A DNA stretch of 6,902 nt from Anaerolineae bacterium (GCA_016934645.1 JAFGSL010000282.1:1-6902), one strand, 5' to 3'; counted from the first letter of the stretch, positions 1 through 5,727 are shown. Notes: generated by a model not told the origin, from the sequence alone. Numbers and translations: made by a program.

Positions 1-1
1 C

Positions 2-535
2 ATCCAGTCGCACATGCACCAGGGCTACTGGGGCGTGGAGAAAACCGAGTGGGTGCTGGCGAACTTCGAGCGCTTCGGCCTGCCGATCCACTTCACCGAG
101 ACGACGATTCTCTCCGGCGACATCATGCCCGCGCACATCGTCGATCTCAACGACTGGCAGGTGGACGAATGGCCCTCCACGCCCGAAGGCGAAGCGCGCC
201 AAGCCGAGGAAATCGCCACGCACTACAAGACGCTGCTCGCCAGCCCACTCGTCGAAGGCATCACCTACTGGGGCATGACCGACGGCGGCTGGCTCAAAGC
301 ACCGGGTGGCTTCCTGACACAAGATGGGCATCCCAAGCCATCGTACCACGCGCTGCATAATCTGATCAAAGGCGAGTGGTGGCTTTCGCCAACGAAGATG
401 ATGTCCGACGGCGAGGGAAAGGTGAAGGTTACAGGGTTCCTGGGAGAATACGAAGTGACGTGCGCGGGAACGACAGCGGCGTTTGCGTTGGAGAACAGTG
501 GTACAACAACAATAGAAATTACATTAGCTGAATAA
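2..535 (+). CDS. GH10 endo-1,4-beta-xylanase, C-terminal part (5' end outside window)
   Basis: The reading frame is open from base 2 and enters the window inside the catalytic domain, at the residues IQSHMHQGYW. The family cleaves internal beta-1,4 bonds of xylan by a retaining mechanism. The segment HFTETT carries the likely catalytic nucleophile Glu (codon 98-100), matching the ITE(L/F) strand of GH10 enzymes. ITYWGMTDGGWL corresponds to the late WG(V/M)TD strand that closes the active site. After the barrel ends near YHALHNLI there is a tail of about 55 residues (GEWWLSPTKMMSDGEG, then GFLGEYEV), a small beta-rich extension often seen behind bacterial GH10 domains. No dockerin or binding module follows. 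A signal peptide cannot be judged because the N-terminus is missing. The tail's last residues are AT-rich in codon use. The family call is firm; xylan as substrate is inferred from the family. Confidence 0.9.
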   Translation: MQSHMHQGYWGVEKTEWVLANFERFGLPIHFTETTILSGDIMPAHIVDLNDWQVDEWPSTPEGEARQAEEIATHYKTLLASPLVEGITYWGMTDGGWLKAPGGFLTQDGHPKPSYHALHNLIKGEWWLSPTKMMSDGEGKVKVTGFLGEYEVTCAGTTAAFALENSGTTTIEITLAE

Positions 536-537
536 AA

Positions 538-571
538 AAACGTAGAGCAAACTTTTGTTTGCCCTACGTTT
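538..571. terminator. Bidirectional intrinsic terminator
   Basis: AAACGTAG (538-545) pairs with CTACGTTT (564-571), and GCAAAC (547-552) pairs with GTTTGC (557-562) around a TTTT loop. There is one A/C mismatch between the two stem parts. It starts 3 bases after the xylanase stop. The A-run at 534-540 gives a good U-tract for transcripts on the minus strand. On the plus strand only TTT plus a later TTTT follows. It can therefore end the xylanase transcript, but it is better shaped to stop minus-strand transcription coming from the accessory block. Confidence 0.8.
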
Positions 572-586
572 CAATAACCCTTTTGC

Positions 587-955
587 CTATCCAGGGGATA
601 ATAACTGAGATTCTGAGCTATTAGTATCTACGGTCGAATCTGATCTGTAGACCATATCCCTTACCTCCGATTGAACTTGATTGAACATTATAGACACGAA
701 TTCGCTCACTTCCGCAAGCAAACCATATTCTAAATCATTCATGATACTATAGGTTGTTTCACCTTGCAGTAATCGTGTTCGTAGGTCAGAGAGTAAGTCA
801 CAAATACTGACTGTTATTGCGCAACCATACACACTTGATAGCTCAGAATCACAAAGGTGTTGATGCACAACAACTATTGCAATATACCACAAATCTGCTG
901 TTTTGCAAGGTGATACAAAAAAGCTAACGATTATGTGAGACTTGTTCAGTTTCAA
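587..955 (-). CDS. Hypothetical 122-residue protein (doubtful)
   Basis: I do not recognise this protein. The frame begins at a TTG (955-953) because no ATG or GTG lies between it and the upstream in-frame stop at 983-985; no Shine-Dalgarno sequence is visible. Residues about 20-32 are hydrophobic (LWYIAIVVV), too short and mixed to be a sure membrane segment. The rest looks helical and amphipathic, with an acidic, Ser-rich C-terminus. In its favour: it fills an otherwise empty 475-base gap, ends 15 bases before a hairpin whose U-tract suits this strand, and the gap has no competing frame. Against it: rare start, no RBS and no family resemblance. An internal ATG (742-740) would give a 51-residue product. 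It may also be a decayed gene. It is divergent from the methyltransferase gene and shares its upstream region. Confidence 0.35.
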   Translation of the reverse strand: MKLNKSHIIVSFFVSPCKTADLWYIAIVVVHQHLCDSELSSVYGCAITVSICDLLSDLRTRLLQGETTYSIMNDLEYGLLAEVSEFVSIMFNQVQSEVRDMVYRSDSTVDTNSSESQLLSPG

Positions 956-979
956 ATTTGTGGTACAGTAACAATGAAT

Positions 980-997
980 AACCTATTTTAGGATATT
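980..997. promoter_or_regulatory. Putative operator A, upstream of the methyltransferase gene
   Basis: The sequence AACCTATTTTAGGATAT (980-996) matches the stretch at 2632-2648 in 15 of 17 positions, including ten consecutive bases. It contains a small palindrome, CCTA (982-985) - TTT - TAGG (989-992). It lies 14 bases before the methyltransferase ATG and 25 bases before the start of the divergent 122-residue ORF, so it could act on either. No convincing -35/-10 pair is visible for the methyltransferase; a weak TACAGT (964-969) would place the transcription start just before this site. That the fused XRE domain of the neighbouring nuclease binds here is inference. Confidence 0.45.
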
Positions 998-1010
998 ATG
1001 GAACAAAACA

Positions 1011-1757
1011 ATGTCAAACATACAGCCGAGATTACCCGTTTTTGACTTTGATGAAAAAGCCACCGGTCGTATCCAGGGCGGGGAGGCAACTACTGATTTG
1101 ATTGGCTCAGCCTTTGTAGGCTCTAATGACGGGTTGTTCCCCGACATCCTAAAGTTGCACGTCCCCAAAGGCGCGCTCGTTGCCGACGTTACTTACGGAA
1201 AAGGCGTCTTCTGGCGCCACGTGTCCATAGACGACTATCGCGTCTTGCCCTCAGATATTGCCACCGGAACAGATTGCAGAAAACTGCCGTACAGGTCGGA
1301 ATCCCTGGATTGTGTCATCCTGGACCCCCCCTACATGGAAGGGTTTTACCGCAATACGGGGCAAAAAGCGGGGTCTGGAAGCTATGCAGCTTTTCGGAAT
1401 TACTACTCGAATGGCGACGAACAGCCACAAGGCCCCAAATGGCAAGATGCCGTGACGCACTTCTACATTCAAGCCGGGCAAGAGGCGCATCGTGTGTTGA
1501 GAGAGAATGGCGTTTTAATCGTCAAGTGTCAGGATGCCGTCAGCGCCAACCGGCAGTATTTAACCCATGTGGACATTATTGTAGCTTACGAGAAAATGGG
1601 TTTCTATATTAAAGACCTGTTCGTTTTGATCAGACAAAACAGACCTGGGGTTAGTCGCATCAAAAAACAAGTTCACGCACGTAAAAACCATTCCTATTTC
1701 CTGGTTTTTATCAAAGTCCCCGCAGGGAAGAACGTCCGTGCTATGAAATCGCCTTAG
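1011..1757 (+). CDS. Small DNA methyltransferase of a restriction-modification module (DPPY type)
   Basis: This 248-residue protein has the marks of an amino-group DNA methyltransferase that uses S-adenosylmethionine. [12 protein letters not shown] (57-68) fits motif I, the cofactor site, and DPPY (105-108) is catalytic motif IV, most typical of N6-adenine enzymes (N4-cytosine is possible). [13 protein letters not shown] (163-175) fits a later core strand, and [12 protein letters not shown] (222-233) is the C-terminal hallmark of this small class. Motif I precedes IV with only about 40 residues between, so target recognition must lie after IV. The ATG at 1011 has only a weak TGGA before it (999-1002); no in-frame ATG, GTG or TTG lies between the upstream stop (975-977) and this ATG. 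Its 3' end overlaps the convergent nuclease gene by 17 bp. Base composition is lower in GC than the sugar genes. Its likely job is protecting host DNA from the neighbouring nuclease; the recognition sequence cannot be read from this. Confidence 0.85.
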   Translation: MSNIQPRLPVFDFDEKATGRIQGGEATTDLIGSAFVGSNDGLFPDILKLHVPKGALVADVTYGKGVFWRHVSIDDYRVLPSDIATGTDCRKLPYRSESLDCVILDPPYMEGFYRNTGQKAGSGSYAAFRNYYSNGDEQPQGPKWQDAVTHFYIQAGQEAHRVLRENGVLIVKCQDAVSANRQYLTHVDIIVAYEKMGFYIKDLFVLIRQNRPGVSRIKKQVHARKNHSYFLVFIKVPAGKNVRAMKSP

Positions 1758-1767
1758 CGCGTTCTTC
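1727..1767. repeat. Inverted repeat over the convergent 3' overlap
   Basis: GAAGAACG (1727-1734) is the reverse complement of CGTTCTTC (1760-1767), and within the 25-base loop GCTA (1740-1743) pairs with TAGC (1755-1758). The inner pairing is partly automatic because both convergent genes end in TAG. The hairpin covers both stop codons and lacks a U-tract on either side, so it may pause or stabilise transcripts rather than act as a standard terminator. Confidence 0.3.
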
Positions 1768-2595
1768 AATGAGTTCGTCTAACACTTGATACAAATTATC
1801 CACAAAAGGAGGTTCAGGCGGCCAGGTAACAGAAACGAGCGAGGCTAACAGATAAAATTGTTGTTCTACCGTGTATCCTCGCCATGTACTCCGCGGCAAA
1901 TCCTGATTCTTGGCGAAGACAAAGCGCCATTCATTTTCAAAAGGGAACACATTGACTGCCAACACGTCAAATTCACCCATTTGCAGGAGTGTCGTAGTTA
2001 CTTCGTCGCCATCAGGCAGGTAAACTTTTCGACGATCGCTTGCATCAACTTGAGCCTTGCCGCGCCAACGTCCGGCAACTTGTTCGATAGAATTGGTCTG
2101 AAGCGACTTTGCCTCAATAATGAACGAATGTCCTTTATAGACGATGCGCCGGTCACCTTTCTTTTTCCGGTCATGATCATCGCTTTTAGTGACTTCCGTT
2201 ATATCGGGATGATTTAGCCACAACTCGTGCAACTTGAATTCAGCCGCATAGCCAAAGAGCATCCCGCGCAAACTTGGACTTTGATTCAACAACCCGGTCA
2301 GATCCTGCGAGGTTATTTTCCAGAGGTCGAGGATGTTTTCCGGCTTCTCTGCCGGGAAATACTCCAGCTTCAGTTGCATCATCAAATCAACCGGATGAAT
2401 CTGAAGAACGTTCGTGATTTGAAAAAGCTCAATGACATCTAAACGACGTTCACCGCGCTCATATTTCGACACAAAGGATTGCGGCTTTCCTAGCATCACT
2501 GCCAATTCAGACTGCGTTAGTTGGCTCTTCTGCCTTGCCGAGATAAGCAATTCGCATAGACGTTGATATTCTTTGGAAAATACGGACTTTGTCAT
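1741..2595 (-). CDS. XRE helix-turn-helix fused to PD-(D/E)XK-like restriction nuclease
   Basis: The protein has 284 residues. Residues about 9-70 form an XRE/Cro-type DNA-binding domain: [10 protein letters not shown] (26-35) is the first HTH helix pair and [15 protein letters not shown] (37-51) contains the recognition helix. The remainder is nuclease-like: [12 protein letters not shown] (115-126) is a helix with Glu, GDRR (147-150) may supply the metal-binding Asp, and FIIEAKS (158-164) gives the E-x-K pair of the PD-(D/E)XK fold. Then come [14 protein letters not shown] (177-190) and [17 protein letters not shown] (209-225), a pattern usual in type II restriction enzymes. The start is set by AGGAG seven bases upstream of the ATG (2595-2593). 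It is convergent with the methyltransferase, overlapping by 17 bp. The fused HTH could repress its own promoter, which carries a palindrome. Other readings: a nuclease using the HTH for target recognition, or an HTH regulator with a dead nuclease fold. The domain calls are from motif reading by eye. Confidence 0.75.
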   Translation of the reverse strand: MTKSVFSKEYQRLCELLISARQKSQLTQSELAVMLGKPQSFVSKYERGERRLDVIELFQITNVLQIHPVDLMMQLKLEYFPAEKPENILDLWKITSQDLTGLLNQSPSLRGMLFGYAAEFKLHELWLNHPDITEVTKSDDHDRKKKGDRRIVYKGHSFIIEAKSLQTNSIEQVAGRWRGKAQVDASDRRKVYLPDGDEVTTTLLQMGEFDVLAVNVFPFENEWRFVFAKNQDLPRSTWRGYTVEQQFYLLASLVSVTWPPEPPFVDNLYQVLDELIEERAKAIS

Positions 2596-2602
2596 TTACT
2601 CT

Positions 2603-2607
2603 CTCCT
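2603..2607 (-). promoter_or_regulatory. Ribosome binding site of the HTH-nuclease gene
   Basis: On the minus strand this reads AGGAG with seven bases to the ATG at 2595. It is a near-ideal site and settles the start. It contrasts with the weak site of the methyltransferase, so nuclease output may have to be limited at transcription. Confidence 0.75.
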
Positions 2608-2624
2608 GTATATTACTTTTTAAC

Positions 2625-2653
2625 ACTATAGAACCTATTTTGGAATATCCCAA
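2625..2653 (-). promoter_or_regulatory. Sigma-70-type promoter of the HTH-nuclease gene
   Basis: On the minus strand, TTGGGA (2653-2648) and TATAGT (2630-2625) are separated by exactly 17 bases. This is a good housekeeping-type promoter placing the transcript start near 2618, before the AGGAG site. The spacer contains the repeated AACCTATTTT sequence and half of an 18-bp palindrome, so a protein bound there would block polymerase. Confidence 0.65.
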
Positions 2654-2655
2654 AA
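2632..2655. promoter_or_regulatory. Putative operator B inside the nuclease promoter
   Basis: AACCTATTTT (2632-2641) continues as GGAATAT and matches operator A (980-996) in 15 of 17 positions. It runs into an 18-bp palindrome at 2638-2655 (TTTTGGAATATCCCAAAA), in which eight of nine base pairs match. The palindrome covers the -35 box and half the spacer. The size and symmetry suit a dimeric XRE repressor, most simply the HTH domain encoded by this same gene. No binding evidence is available from sequence alone. The site also lies 60-85 bases upstream of the divergent PfkB gene. Confidence 0.5.
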
Positions 2656-2684
2656 AGGGTTACTAAAAAATCTACTTCACCTGC

Positions 2685-2693
2685 TGATATAAA
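2685..2693 (+). promoter_or_regulatory. Extended -10 promoter of the PfkB gene
   Basis: TGATATAAA (2685-2693) fits the extended -10 form TG-N-TATAAT in all but the last -10 base. The region 17 bases upstream is an A-run with no -35 box, which extended -10 promoters can do without. Transcription would start near 2700, leaving a leader of about 16 bases with GGAG (2706-2709). Confidence 0.5.
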
Positions 2694-2715
2694 ATAAGGG
2701 AAACTGGAGCCAACA

Positions 2716-3621
2716 ATGACCAAAGCACTCGATGTCTACGTCTACGGCATGACCGTCCTTTCGACCATTCACCGGCTGAAAGGCCCTTTCCCACCAGCCG
2801 ACACCTACCAGGAAATCACGCAAACCACGGTAATGCCTGGTGGTGAAGGTGGCAACGCGGCAATCCTGCTGAGTCACTGGGGCTTGAAAACGCAGCTCGA
2901 CGGGTGTATGTTCAGCAAAGCAACCGCCGAACCGCTGCTGGCGTACTTCGACCGTTATGGTGTGGACTGCTCCCTGCTGCCTACCATTCCCGATTTCACC
3001 GGCTGGCGCGACATCGTCTTCTGCGATGGTGACAGCCGCACAGTCTTCGGTTGGTTCCAGCAGCACTTTTCCGGAGAACGGCGCTGGTGGACGGAACCGT
3101 GCGAAGCCTCGATCGCAGCGGCGCGTTGCGTGGCGCTCGATCCGTTCTTCGGCGCGACCTCGCAGCGTGTAGCCGAACTATGCGTGCGGCATGGCACGGA
3201 CTACGTGACATTGGACGCGCGTTGGGATGACGCGCTCGCACAGAACGCCAGGGCCATCGCCTGCTCGAAGGAGTTTCTCGAAAACGCGTATCCCGGCGCG
3301 GATTACGGCGACTTGCTGGAGCAGTATCGCCGCACGTGCCGAGGGCTGGTCATCTTCACCTTCGGCAGCAAAGAGATGTTATACGCCACACCGGAAATGG
3401 AGCGCCCCGCGACGCTCCCCACCTACCCTGTGACCGTACAAGACACACTCGCTGCCGGCGACACGTTCCGCGCGGGCGTCGTCTACGGTGTGGTCAACGG
3501 CATGTCCGCCGAAGCCACCGTCCGCTTCGCCGCCGCTGCTGCCGCCGTTGCCTGCACGCGCTTCCCCTCCATCCTCGAGCCGCCAAGCCTGGACGAAATC
3601 GCGGCGTTGATGAATCTGTAG
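2716..3621 (+). CDS. PfkB/ribokinase-family sugar kinase
   Basis: This 301-residue protein has the normal length for the family, which transfers the gamma-phosphate of ATP to a sugar, sugar acid or nucleoside. GGEGGNAAI (42-50) is the N-terminal substrate-site signature, and DTLAAGDTFRAG (243-254) is the C-terminal ATP/anion-hole signature with the catalytic base Asp249. The signature normally reads GAGD; here it is AAGD. The middle is unusually rich in aromatic residues (FGWFQQHF, RRWW). The start is supported by GGAG six bases before the ATG. Substrate cannot be decided. Given the uronate-type GH4 and xylan genes nearby, 2-keto-3-deoxygluconate, ribose or a fructose/tagatose derivative are all possible. 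The gene is divergent from the HTH-nuclease gene, and the toxin-antitoxin promoter begins within 15 bases of its stop, with no terminator between. Confidence 0.88.
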   Translation: MTKALDVYVYGMTVLSTIHRLKGPFPPADTYQEITQTTVMPGGEGGNAAILLSHWGLKTQLDGCMFSKATAEPLLAYFDRYGVDCSLLPTIPDFTGWRDIVFCDGDSRTVFGWFQQHFSGERRWWTEPCEASIAAARCVALDPFFGATSQRVAELCVRHGTDYVTLDARWDDALAQNARAIACSKEFLENAYPGADYGDLLEQYRRTCRGLVIFTFGSKEMLYATPEMERPATLPTYPVTVQDTLAAGDTFRAGVVYGVVNGMSAEATVRFAAAAAAVACTRFPSILEPPSLDEIAALMNL

Positions 3622-3634
3622 CGCAGTCATTTGC

Positions 3635-3662
3635 TTGCAATTATCTCGTTTTGAGATACAAT
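3635..3662 (+). promoter_or_regulatory. higBA promoter with palindromic operator
   Basis: TTGCAA (3635-3640) and TACAAT (3657-3662) are separated by 16 bases, a good sigma-70-type promoter. The spacer and the start of the -10 are covered by a perfect inverted repeat, TATCTC (3642-3647) - GTTTT - GAGATA (3653-3658). This is the expected place for the HigA antitoxin, alone or with HigB, to repress its own operon. Seven bases downstream of the -10 is the A of the toxin ATG, so the transcript may be leaderless. Confidence 0.7.
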
Positions 3663-3668
3663 CAAACT

Positions 3669-3956
3669 ATGCACATCATTACTCGGAAACGTATCCAAGA
3701 GTTTATTGTTCAACATCCTGATAGCCAGTCTTCTCTTGATAGTTGGTATCGAATTATTGTGCATACTAATTACAATTCGTTTACGGAATTGAAACGACAT
3801 TTTGCGAGTGCGGATTATGTTGATGGTCTTGTAGTATTTAATATTAGTGGCAATAAATACCGACTGATCGCAGCAATTCATTTCAACCGTAAAAAAGTGT
3901 ATATACGAGATATTCTTACGCATACAGAGTACGACAAAGGCAAGTGGAGGAAGTGA
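3669..3956 (+). CDS. higB: HigB-family mRNA interferase toxin
   Basis: This 95-residue basic protein matches the HigB branch of the RelE-like superfamily throughout. It starts MHIITRKRIQEF, continues with QHPDSQSSLDSWY (15-27), and has the family core VVFNISGNKYRLI (55-67) and the C-terminal VYIRDILTHTEYDKGKW (77-93). Family members cut mRNA, usually while it is being translated on the ribosome. The full length is present with no frameshift, so it is probably active. The same frame is open far upstream inside the PfkB gene, but similarity begins only at the ATG at 3669. No Shine-Dalgarno sequence precedes it and the start coincides with the predicted transcription start. The antitoxin gene follows after two bases. 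Codon use is AT-richer than in the sugar genes on both sides, consistent with separate acquisition. Confidence 0.9.
   Translation: MHIITRKRIQEFIVQHPDSQSSLDSWYRIIVHTNYNSFTELKRHFASADYVDGLVVFNISGNKYRLIAAIHFNRKKVYIRDILTHTEYDKGKWRK
3946..3950 (+). promoter_or_regulatory. Ribosome binding site that fixes the higA start
   Basis: GGAGG lies inside the last codons of higB, eight bases before the ATG at 3959. It favours that ATG over the in-frame GTG at 3944. It is much stronger than anything before higB, which would keep antitoxin synthesis ahead of toxin. Confidence 0.75.
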
Positions 3957-3958
3957 CA

Positions 3959-4354
3959 ATGTTACAAGTACAGACAATTCAATCGCTAGAGCAGGCGGCG
4001 CCGTATCTTTTTGTTCCTAAAAACGAAGCCGAGTGCGACCAACTCATCAGGTTACTGGACAATCTGATTGACATTGTACGAGACGACGAGACACACCCTT
4101 TAGCAAACATGATGGATGTTTTGGGCGTTTTGATCGAAACTTACGAAACCGAGACAATCCCTGAACCACCGCCAGACCCCGTTGCCGTTCTGCAATTCTT
4201 GATGGAAGAACATAATCTGAAGCAGAAAGATTTTCCGGAATTGGGCAGCCAAGGCGTTGTCTCCGAAATCCTAAACGGCAAGCGGACTCTAAACCTGCGT
4301 CAAATTAAAGCGTTAAGCACACGCTTCAGAATCCCGGCAGCAGCGTTCGTTTAG
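3959..4354 (+). CDS. higA: HigA-family antitoxin with XRE helix-turn-helix
   Basis: This 131-residue antitoxin neutralises HigB and represses the shared promoter. The N-terminal part (1-60) is helical and acidic (LIRLLDNLIDIVRDDETHP) and probably holds the toxin-binding surface. TYETETIPEP (61-70) is the usual linker. Residues 74-131 form the XRE DNA-binding domain, with LKQKDFPELGSQGVVSEIL (87-105) as the HTH and LNGKRTLNLRQIKALSTRF as the conserved tail. The HTH-at-C-terminus order is normal for HigA. Toxin-first gene order and the two-base gap from the higB stop suggest translational coupling. The next gene, GH4, starts 23 bases after the stop with no terminator, so this operon may extend into sugar metabolism. 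Confidence 0.9.
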   Translation: MLQVQTIQSLEQAAPYLFVPKNEAECDQLIRLLDNLIDIVRDDETHPLANMMDVLGVLIETYETETIPEPPPDPVAVLQFLMEEHNLKQKDFPELGSQGVVSEILNGKRTLNLRQIKALSTRFRIPAAAFV

Positions 4355-4377
4355 CAGAACTCTAAAGGAGTAGTAGT

Positions 4378-5727
4378 ATGCCAAACAAAATCGTTCTTAT
4401 CGGCGCGGGGAGCGCGCAATTTGGATATGGGACTATGGGCGATGTCTTCCAGAGCAAGGTGCTGGAAGGCAGCCATATCACGCTGTTGGACATCAATCCC
4501 ACCACAGTGCAAAAAGTAGCAAAGGTCGGACAGGAATTCATTGAGGCGCACAAATTGCCCTTCACCTTGTCCGCCACCACCTCGCGCGAGGAAGCGTTGC
4601 AGGACGCCGACTTCTGCGTCATCTCGATCGAGGTGGGCGACCGGTTCGCACTGTGGGAACAGGATTGGCGCATCGGGCAGCAGTACGGCATCCGCCAGGT
4701 CTACGGCGAAAACGGCGGGCCGGGTGGACTGTTCCACTCGCTGCGCATCCTCCCGCCCATCCTCGACATCTGCGGCGACATTATGAAGATCTGCCCGGAA
4801 GCCTACGTCTTCAACTTCAGCAACCCGATGAGCCGGATTTGCACCACCGTCCAGCGCAAGTATCCCGACCTCAGGCTCATCGGCCTGTGCCACGAGATCG
4901 CCTCATTGCGCTACCATCTGCCGCACATCCTGGGCGTGCCCTACGAGAAACTCAAGACGCGCGCCGCTGGGCTGAACCACTTCAGCATCCTGCTGGAAGT
5001 CACTTATCTGGACACGGGTAAGGATGCCTACCCGGATATCCGCGCCAAAGCGCCCGCCTATTTTGCCAACTTACCAAGCCTCAGCGACGAGGTCAAGTAT
5101 TTCAAGGAAACTGGCACATGGCCGGAATCCGAGGAAGAGTTTGCGAGCGTCACAGCCACCGAGCCGTGGGTCGAACGCGGCCTGTTCAAAGTCATCCTGG
5201 AGGACTTTGGCTACCTGCCCATCACCACCGACAGCCATTTCGGGGAATACGTGCAGTGGGCCTACGAAGTCGTCGATCACAAGGGCATCCTCGACTTCTA
5301 CACTTTCTACAAGATGTGGCTGGCGCACGCCGAACCGAAGATCGAACTCAAATTGACGGAGCGTGTCGTGCCCATCATCGAAGGCATCCTGGGGAACACC
5401 GGCTACGAGGAAGCAGCGGTGAACACCCCCAACACGGGGTTCATCGACAACCTGCCGCCGTGGCTTGCGGTGGAGGTCCCGGCGACGGTGGACAAGCACG
5501 GCGTCCACGGCATGCAGTTGGGCGAACTACCGAAGGGTTTCGCGGGACTACTCTACAACCAGATCGCCGTCCACGATATGACGGCAGAGGCCGTGCTGAC
5601 CGGCTCGAAGAATGCCGTGATCCAGGCCCTGCTGGTCGATCCGATTGTAGACAAGTACGCCGCCGTCAAAGAGCTGGTTGACACAATGCTGGCACTCCAG
5701 GCAGACTACCTGGGGTACCTAAAATGA
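4378..5727 (+). CDS. GH4 NAD-dependent glycosidase, possible alpha-galacturonidase or alpha-glucuronidase
   Basis: This protein has 449 residues, the usual GH4 length. GH4 enzymes hydrolyse glycosides by an oxidation-elimination route using NAD+, a divalent metal and reducing conditions, and act in the cytoplasm on short oligosaccharides. Here IGAGSAQF (8-15) is the NAD-binding turn, VYGENGGPGG lies in the middle of the substrate loop, NFSNPM (146-151) is the conserved Asn-Pro segment, C171-H172 of GLCHEI bind the metal, and GLNHF (198-202) carries the next metal ligand. The residue after Cys-His tracks specificity in this family: CHS in alpha-galactosidases, CHG in alpha-glucuronidases, CHEV in alpha-galacturonidases such as Bacillus subtilis LplD. 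CHEI here is nearest the last group. There is no signal peptide. AAGGAG (4365-4370) sits seven bases before the ATG. A uronic-acid substrate would suit the xylanase and kinases nearby, but is inferred. Confidence 0.88.
   Translation: MPNKIVLIGAGSAQFGYGTMGDVFQSKVLEGSHITLLDINPTTVQKVAKVGQEFIEAHKLPFTLSATTSREEALQDADFCVISIEVGDRFALWEQDWRIGQQYGIRQVYGENGGPGGLFHSLRILPPILDICGDIMKICPEAYVFNFSNPMSRICTTVQRKYPDLRLIGLCHEIASLRYHLPHILGVPYEKLKTRAAGLNHFSILLEVTYLDTGKDAYPDIRAKAPAYFANLPSLSDEVKYFKETGTWPESEEEFASVTATEPWVERGLFKVILEDFGYLPITTDSHFGEYVQWAYEVVDHKGILDFYTFYKMWLAHAEPKIELKLTERVVPIIEGILGNTGYEEAAVNTPNTGFIDNLPPWLAVEVPATVDKHGVHGMQLGELPKGFAGLLYNQIAVHDMTAEAVLTGSKNAVIQALLVDPIVDKYAAVKELVDTMLALQADYLGYLK

Noticed and set aside
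998..1045. ATG at 998 with AGG just upstream as methyltransferase start
   Set aside because: It is in a different phase and ends after 15 codons; at most a short upstream peptide, with nothing else to support it.
1858..2217. Plus-strand 119-residue frame opposite the HTH-nuclease gene
   Set aside because: The minus-strand frame has a strong RBS, promoter and recognisable domains; this one has none.
3336..3668. Upstream extension of the HigB frame into the PfkB gene
   Set aside because: The extension is an out-of-phase, Arg/His-rich reading of PfkB codons; HigB similarity and the promoter both point to the ATG at 3669.
3944..3958. GTG start for HigA five codons earlier
   Set aside because: GGAGG at 3946-3950 would lie inside that start; it is ideally spaced for the ATG at 3959.
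4351..4893. Long minus-strand frame opposite the GH4 gene
   Set aside because: It lies wholly antisense to well-conserved GH4 motifs and its product is low-complexity with no recognisable domain; GC-rich codons commonly leave such frames open.
5071..5508. Minus-strand frame of 145 residues opposite the GH4 gene
   Set aside because: Antisense shadow of the GH4 coding frame, without RBS or family resemblance.
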